From Alphaproteobacteria bacterium (GTDB taxonomy: Bacteria; Pseudomonadota; Alphaproteobacteria; Rickettsiales; UBA998), in the NCBI GenBank assembly GCA_021730835.1, contig JAKFYP010000060.1, forward strand, positions 1-15,657: a DNA stretch of 15,657 bases. The letters are read 5' to 3'. Position numbers and translations under genes: made by a program. Positions 11,976-15,657 of this stretch are shown here, one piece after another. Within the stretch, counting starts at the first letter, position 1. The number at the start of each line of letters is the position of its first letter. A model generated the notes under the pieces. The model was given only the letters and a program-made list of their open reading frames with translations. It was not told where the DNA came from and searched no databases.

Positions 11976-13334
11976 TCACGCTGCCTTCCTGCGCTTTTTT
12001 TCCTCCAGCATATAAACCGTCTCACCGCCGACGACGGTGCGCACGGCGCGGCCTTTGACCTCGCGGCCCTCAAAGGGCGAGTTTTTCGATTTGCTGGAGA
12101 GATCGTCATTGCGGATCGTCCATTTCAGGTCGGGATCAATGATGGTGAAATCGGCGGGCGCGCCTTTTTTGATACGCCCCGCCTCGACATGGATAATATC
12201 CGCAGGCTTATACGTCAGCGCCGCCAGCACATCGCGCAGCGACATATGCCCGTCGTGATAAAGCGCCAGAGAGAGGGGCAACACCGTCTCCAGCCCGACG
12301 ATCCCGAAGGCGGCGGAAGCAACCGGCACGCGCTTGCTCTCGGTGTCATGCGGCGCATGATCGGTAGCGATGGCGTCAATCGTGCCGTCCTGAAGCCCCC
12401 GGATCACGGCGTCACGATCTCTGGCCGAACGCAATGGGGGATTCATTTTGCTGAAAGTACGGTATTCGAGCAGCGCCTCATCGGTCAGCATAAAGTGATG
12501 CGGTGCGGCCTCGCAGGTCACTCTCAGCCCGCGTTTTTTGGCGCGGCGCACCGCGTCAATGGCTTCGGCGGTAGAGATGTGCAGCACATGGTATTGCCCG
12601 CCGGTCAACTCGGCCAGCAAAATATCACGCTCGACCATCGCGGCTTCGGCGGCGTTGGGAATGCCCTTCAGGCCAAGGCGCGTCGCCACCGGCCCCTCGT
12701 TCATGCAGCCGCCCGCCGAGAGGTGGAGGTCTTCGGCATGCTGGGCGACCGGCACGCCAAGCTCCCGCGCATAGGCCAGCGCATGGCGCATCACCCCGGC
12801 ATTCATCACCGGCAATCCGTCATCGGTGAAGCCGACCGCGCCGCTCTCCACCAGCAACCCCATCTCGGTCAGTTCCTTGCCCTGCATGGCTTTGGTGATG
12901 CAGGCATAGGAGCGCACGTTGACGTAAGCCGTTTCGGCGGCGCGCTTATGCACGAAATCGAGCAGTGCCACGTTGTCAACCGGCGGACGGGTATTGGGCA
13001 TGCAGGCAACGGTGGTAACGCCGCCCGCCGCCGCCGACATGCTGCCCGTGGCGATGGTTTCCTTATATTCCTGCCCCGGCTCGCGGAAATGCACCTGAAT
13101 ATCGAGCAGGCCCGGCGTCAGCAGATGCCCGCCGCAATCAATGATTTCCGTGCCCGGCGGGACATCGGCGTCAAACAGGTTCGCCCCGAAATCGGCGACC
13201 CGGTTGCCGATCACCAATACCTCGCCGCCCGCCTGATCCAGCCCCGATTCCGGATCAAGCAGGCGGACGTTGGTATAGAGGGTTTTTTTATCGGCAGCGC
13301 GCTGGCGCGTCGGCAGGGAAAACAATGCGGTCAT
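11976..13334 (-). CDS. pyrC: Dihydroorotase, class I type
   Basis: Dihydroorotase closes carbamoyl-aspartate to dihydroorotate in pyrimidine synthesis. It belongs to the amidohydrolase superfamily. The product is 452 residues. An N-terminal beta-sandwich strand region (VRLLDPESGLD, EVLVIGNRVADFG) leads to GLLDIQVHFREPG. Other landmarks are AAAGGVTTVACMPNTRPP (101-118), GAVGFTDDGLPV (165-176), AQHAED with His199, HVLHISTAEAI with His252, EAAPHHFMLTDE (275-286) and ATDHAPHD with Asp325. The first His of the usual HxH metal motif is Gln80 (CAG), while His82 and Arg84 remain. All other ligands are present. The substitution may be a lineage trait or may lower activity. The gene lies 36 bases downstream of the large protein gene on the same strand. 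No pyrB is in view. Confidence 0.92.
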   Translation of the reverse strand: MTALFSLPTRQRAADKKTLYTNVRLLDPESGLDQAGGEVLVIGNRVADFGANLFDADVPPGTEIIDCGGHLLTPGLLDIQVHFREPGQEYKETIATGSMSAAAGGVTTVACMPNTRPPVDNVALLDFVHKRAAETAYVNVRSYACITKAMQGKELTEMGLLVESGAVGFTDDGLPVMNAGVMRHALAYARELGVPVAQHAEDLHLSAGGCMNEGPVATRLGLKGIPNAAEAAMVERDILLAELTGGQYHVLHISTAEAIDAVRRAKKRGLRVTCEAAPHHFMLTDEALLEYRTFSKMNPPLRSARDRDAVIRGLQDGTIDAIATDHAPHDTESKRVPVASAAFGIVGLETVLPLSLALYHDGHMSLRDVLAALTYKPADIIHVEAGRIKKGAPADFTIIDPDLKWTIRNDDLSSKSKNSPFEGREVKGRAVRTVVGGETVYMLEEKKRRKAA

Positions 13335-13370
13335 GGGTCTCAGGCGGCTCTTCGGTGAAGACGCGCCATC

Positions 13371-15614
13371 TTAGCTCAATTGCGACGAAATGCCAGCATT
13401 TTGCTGCTGATTGAGTGAATCAGCCCACTGGCGCTGTTGCGCCTCCATTGCCTGAAGCTGCGCGGGGTCATTGATCAGCTCCGCCAGCGCCATCCGATCT
13501 TCCACGGACATCTCGCTGGCCGCGCCCTGTTTCGGCCCGCCCGGCGCCAGCATTTTTTGCTGCTCGGCCCCGTCACCGGCGACGCGGGACTCGGGTTTTT
13601 CCCCGTGATGGAAGGCTTTGTAGGCGGCATATCCGGTCAGCGCTGCTCCGGCGGCCAGCGCCAGCGCCTTGCCGGAATGCACCTTGCCTTCTTCATTGTA
13701 GAGTATTTTCTTCCAGCCCGCGTTGAGCTTCTCGGCTTCTTTCCCGGCTTGATCGGCTTCTTTCGCGGCATCTCCGACTTTTTCCCCGGCTTCTCCGGCT
13801 TTTTTCCCGGCTTCGTTGAGGGGCGGTGAACCGCCGCCTTTGCTTCCGCCGTCTCCTTCTGTGCCTTTAGCCGGAGTGCCGCCGCTCTCTACACGAATTT
13901 CCTCACTGCCAGTGACACCGCTTTTTTTCGCGCTTTCAGCCGAAGCTTTCGCTGTTTCGTCTTCAACCGCAGGTGAGGACTCTGGACTGATTGGCGAAGC
14001 AGGAGTTTCTGCTGATTCTACAACCGTTGCTTCGCTTGTGGCGACAGGTTCGGTTTTTGCGCGCACTGTTTCGACTTCTGTGCGCACATCCGGACTGGTT
14101 ATCCTGCTCAGAAGGTCATTAAGTGAGGCATTATCCGCCGTTATCACAGCCCGCTGCGCGTCTGTCAGGCCAGCTTTCTCAAGCAACAGATTATTCACGT
14201 TTTTGATGTGCCCTATAACAGGGATGGTATCTGCATCTGTCATACCGATGTTAGCAATTGCACCAATCATGACTTCAGCGGCTTTAGCAAGCTTTTGGGC
14301 TACCTCACTCGCCAATGTTTCGGAAAGTGCGAAGCCTTCGCCCAGTTTGGCAAAATTTTTGCGGAATTGCTCGACCGACTCTTGCATGACAGTCTGAAAT
14401 GCTTTCGGGTGGGTTTTTTCAAGTTCGGCTATTTCCGGTTGTAATTTTATCCTCTCCACAATCGCATTGGCGATATTCACCGGCCCGGTGATCATTGTCT
14501 CCGCATCCCGCGCAATTCCCACGTCGGATGTCAGCGGAAGGCTGGCCGCTCTTTCCGCCTCATTGGCGTCAATCATCCGGGTGATATGATCACCTGCTTC
14601 TTCTTCAGGCCGAGTCAATACTTCTGCAAGATCGTTGTTCGCTTGCCGAACGATCAGTTGCTCTGCCGGTATGGCAAGGATTTGCGGGATTCCGCCGAAC
14701 ACCTGATCCAGTGCTGTGCTTAAACCTTCTTGAGAGTCGAGCAGGGAACGGAACTGATCATCCTTTAACGCACTCGTCAGATGTTCAGCAATGGCTTGAA
14801 GATGCTCCTCCGTGATGCCACGGCCCTCAATTACCGTAGTAAACAGGCGGCCACTTGCTTTTTCAAAATATTTCCTGACTGCGGGCGTGAAGGTGTGTGC
14901 TTTGTCCTCGGTCAGTAAGTGTGCAAGCTTTTCGTTCTCAAGGACGTATTCTCTGGCCGCATTAGTAACTGCATTGCGCTGCTGGTCGGGTGTCAGGTAG
15001 AAAGTAACCTCTGTAATCGGCGTCGCTGCTTTTGCCACCGCATTCTCGGTTGCAACGTTAGTGGGTTCAGCTTTAGCGGTAGCTGGATTAGGGACAGTTA
15101 CTTCAGAGCTAACTGCTCTTTCTGCGACGCCTCCCTGCATCGCCTCGCCAACCTGACGCCATAGCTCGTTATCATTGATTGCTTTTCCTGAAGACGCTGC
15201 GGCGTCCCCAAGCGCCTGATTCACATGATGGGGAATAGTCATCTCCGTTGCATTGGGGATATGAACCCCCGTTTCATTCATACCCTGCCAGATAGCGGCT
15301 TCCGTCAGATGCTTAATGGTTAGGGTTTGGTCTTTCGTGCCCAGATAGCGCGGCGCAACCTGCGCCATCGCCTCCATCCGCTGAAAAATGCCGCTGATCT
15401 GTTCATCGTTCAGGGTAGGAGTCGTGAGTCCGGCTATATTTTCAACCTGCCTTATTGTGGCAGCAACCGTGCTACGAAGCTGCTCGCTAACCTCGGCGGG
15501 TTCCATTGATTCCCGCTGCGCAATATTCCCTATCATCGCTTTGAAAGCAGATGACTGAGAAACCATCTGCACCAGTTTCTCGCGGGCCTGTAATAAAGTA
15601 TTTGAATCGGGCAT
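13371..15614 (-). CDS. Unrecognised large protein with a low-complexity region and one membrane segment
   Basis: The product is 747 residues from the chosen ATG (15612-15614), which has GAGG six bases upstream. A GTG at 15626 and an ATG at 15620 are alternatives, and the frame stays open to the window edge, so a start outside cannot be excluded. Residues about 1-165 and 205-510 look helical and soluble, joined by an Ala/Thr/Glu linker. About 515-600 is disordered, rich in Ser, Glu, Ala and Thr and ending in Gly/Ser. About 602-629 holds four tandem heptads (AGKKAGE, AGEKVGD, AAKEADQ, AGKEAEK). About 648-668 is a small-residue hydrophobic helix (KALALAAGAALTGYAAYKAF). An acidic, Gln-rich tail follows. 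There is no N-terminal signal and no catalytic motif. The layout suggests a tail-anchored-like or effector-like protein, but I do not recognise a family. Codon and base use is less GC-rich than pyrC in the middle third. Confidence 0.7.
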   Translation of the reverse strand: MPDSNTLLQAREKLVQMVSQSSAFKAMIGNIAQRESMEPAEVSEQLRSTVAATIRQVENIAGLTTPTLNDEQISGIFQRMEAMAQVAPRYLGTKDQTLTIKHLTEAAIWQGMNETGVHIPNATEMTIPHHVNQALGDAAASSGKAINDNELWRQVGEAMQGGVAERAVSSEVTVPNPATAKAEPTNVATENAVAKAATPITEVTFYLTPDQQRNAVTNAAREYVLENEKLAHLLTEDKAHTFTPAVRKYFEKASGRLFTTVIEGRGITEEHLQAIAEHLTSALKDDQFRSLLDSQEGLSTALDQVFGGIPQILAIPAEQLIVRQANNDLAEVLTRPEEEAGDHITRMIDANEAERAASLPLTSDVGIARDAETMITGPVNIANAIVERIKLQPEIAELEKTHPKAFQTVMQESVEQFRKNFAKLGEGFALSETLASEVAQKLAKAAEVMIGAIANIGMTDADTIPVIGHIKNVNNLLLEKAGLTDAQRAVITADNASLNDLLSRITSPDVRTEVETVRAKTEPVATSEATVVESAETPASPISPESSPAVEDETAKASAESAKKSGVTGSEEIRVESGGTPAKGTEGDGGSKGGGSPPLNEAGKKAGEAGEKVGDAAKEADQAGKEAEKLNAGWKKILYNEEGKVHSGKALALAAGAALTGYAAYKAFHHGEKPESRVAGDGAEQQKMLAPGGPKQGAASEMSVEDRMALAELINDPAQLQAMEAQQRQWADSLNQQQNAGISSQLS

Positions 15615-15657
15615 CTCCATCCTCACTGCGCGGGGTGTTCCAATCTCATCATGATAG

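Noticed and set aside
11970..11981. Short palindrome between the PIN toxin and pyrC stops as a terminator
   Set aside because: The stem is only five bases with a two-base gap and no T tract.
12189..13358. 389-residue plus-strand frame opposite pyrC
   Set aside because: The antisense reading of a well-supported pyrC; its composition is the usual His/Arg/Gly-rich shadow of a GC-rich gene.

Overview
The window looks like chromosomal DNA from a free-living, fairly GC-rich proteobacterium, most likely an alphaproteobacterium. This is inferred from the style of the recA, argS, ilvD and edd products and from the GC-rich palindromic repeats; it is not proven. Most genes are housekeeping: ilvD (branched-chain amino acids), edd (Entner-Doudoroff pathway), argS (translation), recA (recombination and SOS) and pyrC (pyrimidines). 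No phage or transposase gene is visible.

Layout. 1-462 is the 3' part of a gene ending in a response-regulator receiver domain. 489-2537 (minus) is ilvD. 2538-2879 is a gene-free stretch full of hairpins. 2880-4582 is a small locus: a membrane protein and an AhpD-like CxxC protein on minus, divergent from a TetR regulator on plus, with a palindromic operator candidate between them. 4682-5128 is an unrecognised small protein convergent with edd (5134-7059, minus). Two small unrecognised genes, one with a clear signal peptide, lie just upstream of edd on the same strand (7123-7799). argS (7994-9739, plus) and recA (10022-11062, minus) converge on a large palindromic repeat. 11327-11963 is a type II toxin-antitoxin pair (ribbon-helix-helix type antitoxin, PIN toxin) with a promoter and operator. 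pyrC (11976-13334) follows a large low-complexity protein with one membrane segment (13371-15614) on the minus strand.

The most unusual feature is that both IlvD/Edd-family dehydratases carry an in-frame insertion in the same place, the linker between the Fe-S N-terminal domain and the C-terminal domain. In edd it is about 38 codons, nearly all translated palindromic repeat. In ilvD it is about 108 codons: an AT-richer stretch encoding a complete YrhB/Imm35-like immunity-type domain, followed by a translated palindromic repeat. Without the insertions both proteins return to normal family length (about 574 and 603 residues). Related repeats lie between argS and recA. This suggests a palindromic element that enters coding sequence in frame and, at ilvD, brought or captured a whole small gene. 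Other points are a Gln in place of the first metal-binding His in PyrC, no recognisable SOS box upstream of recA, and a terminator lodged between the AhpD-like gene and the membrane protein gene.
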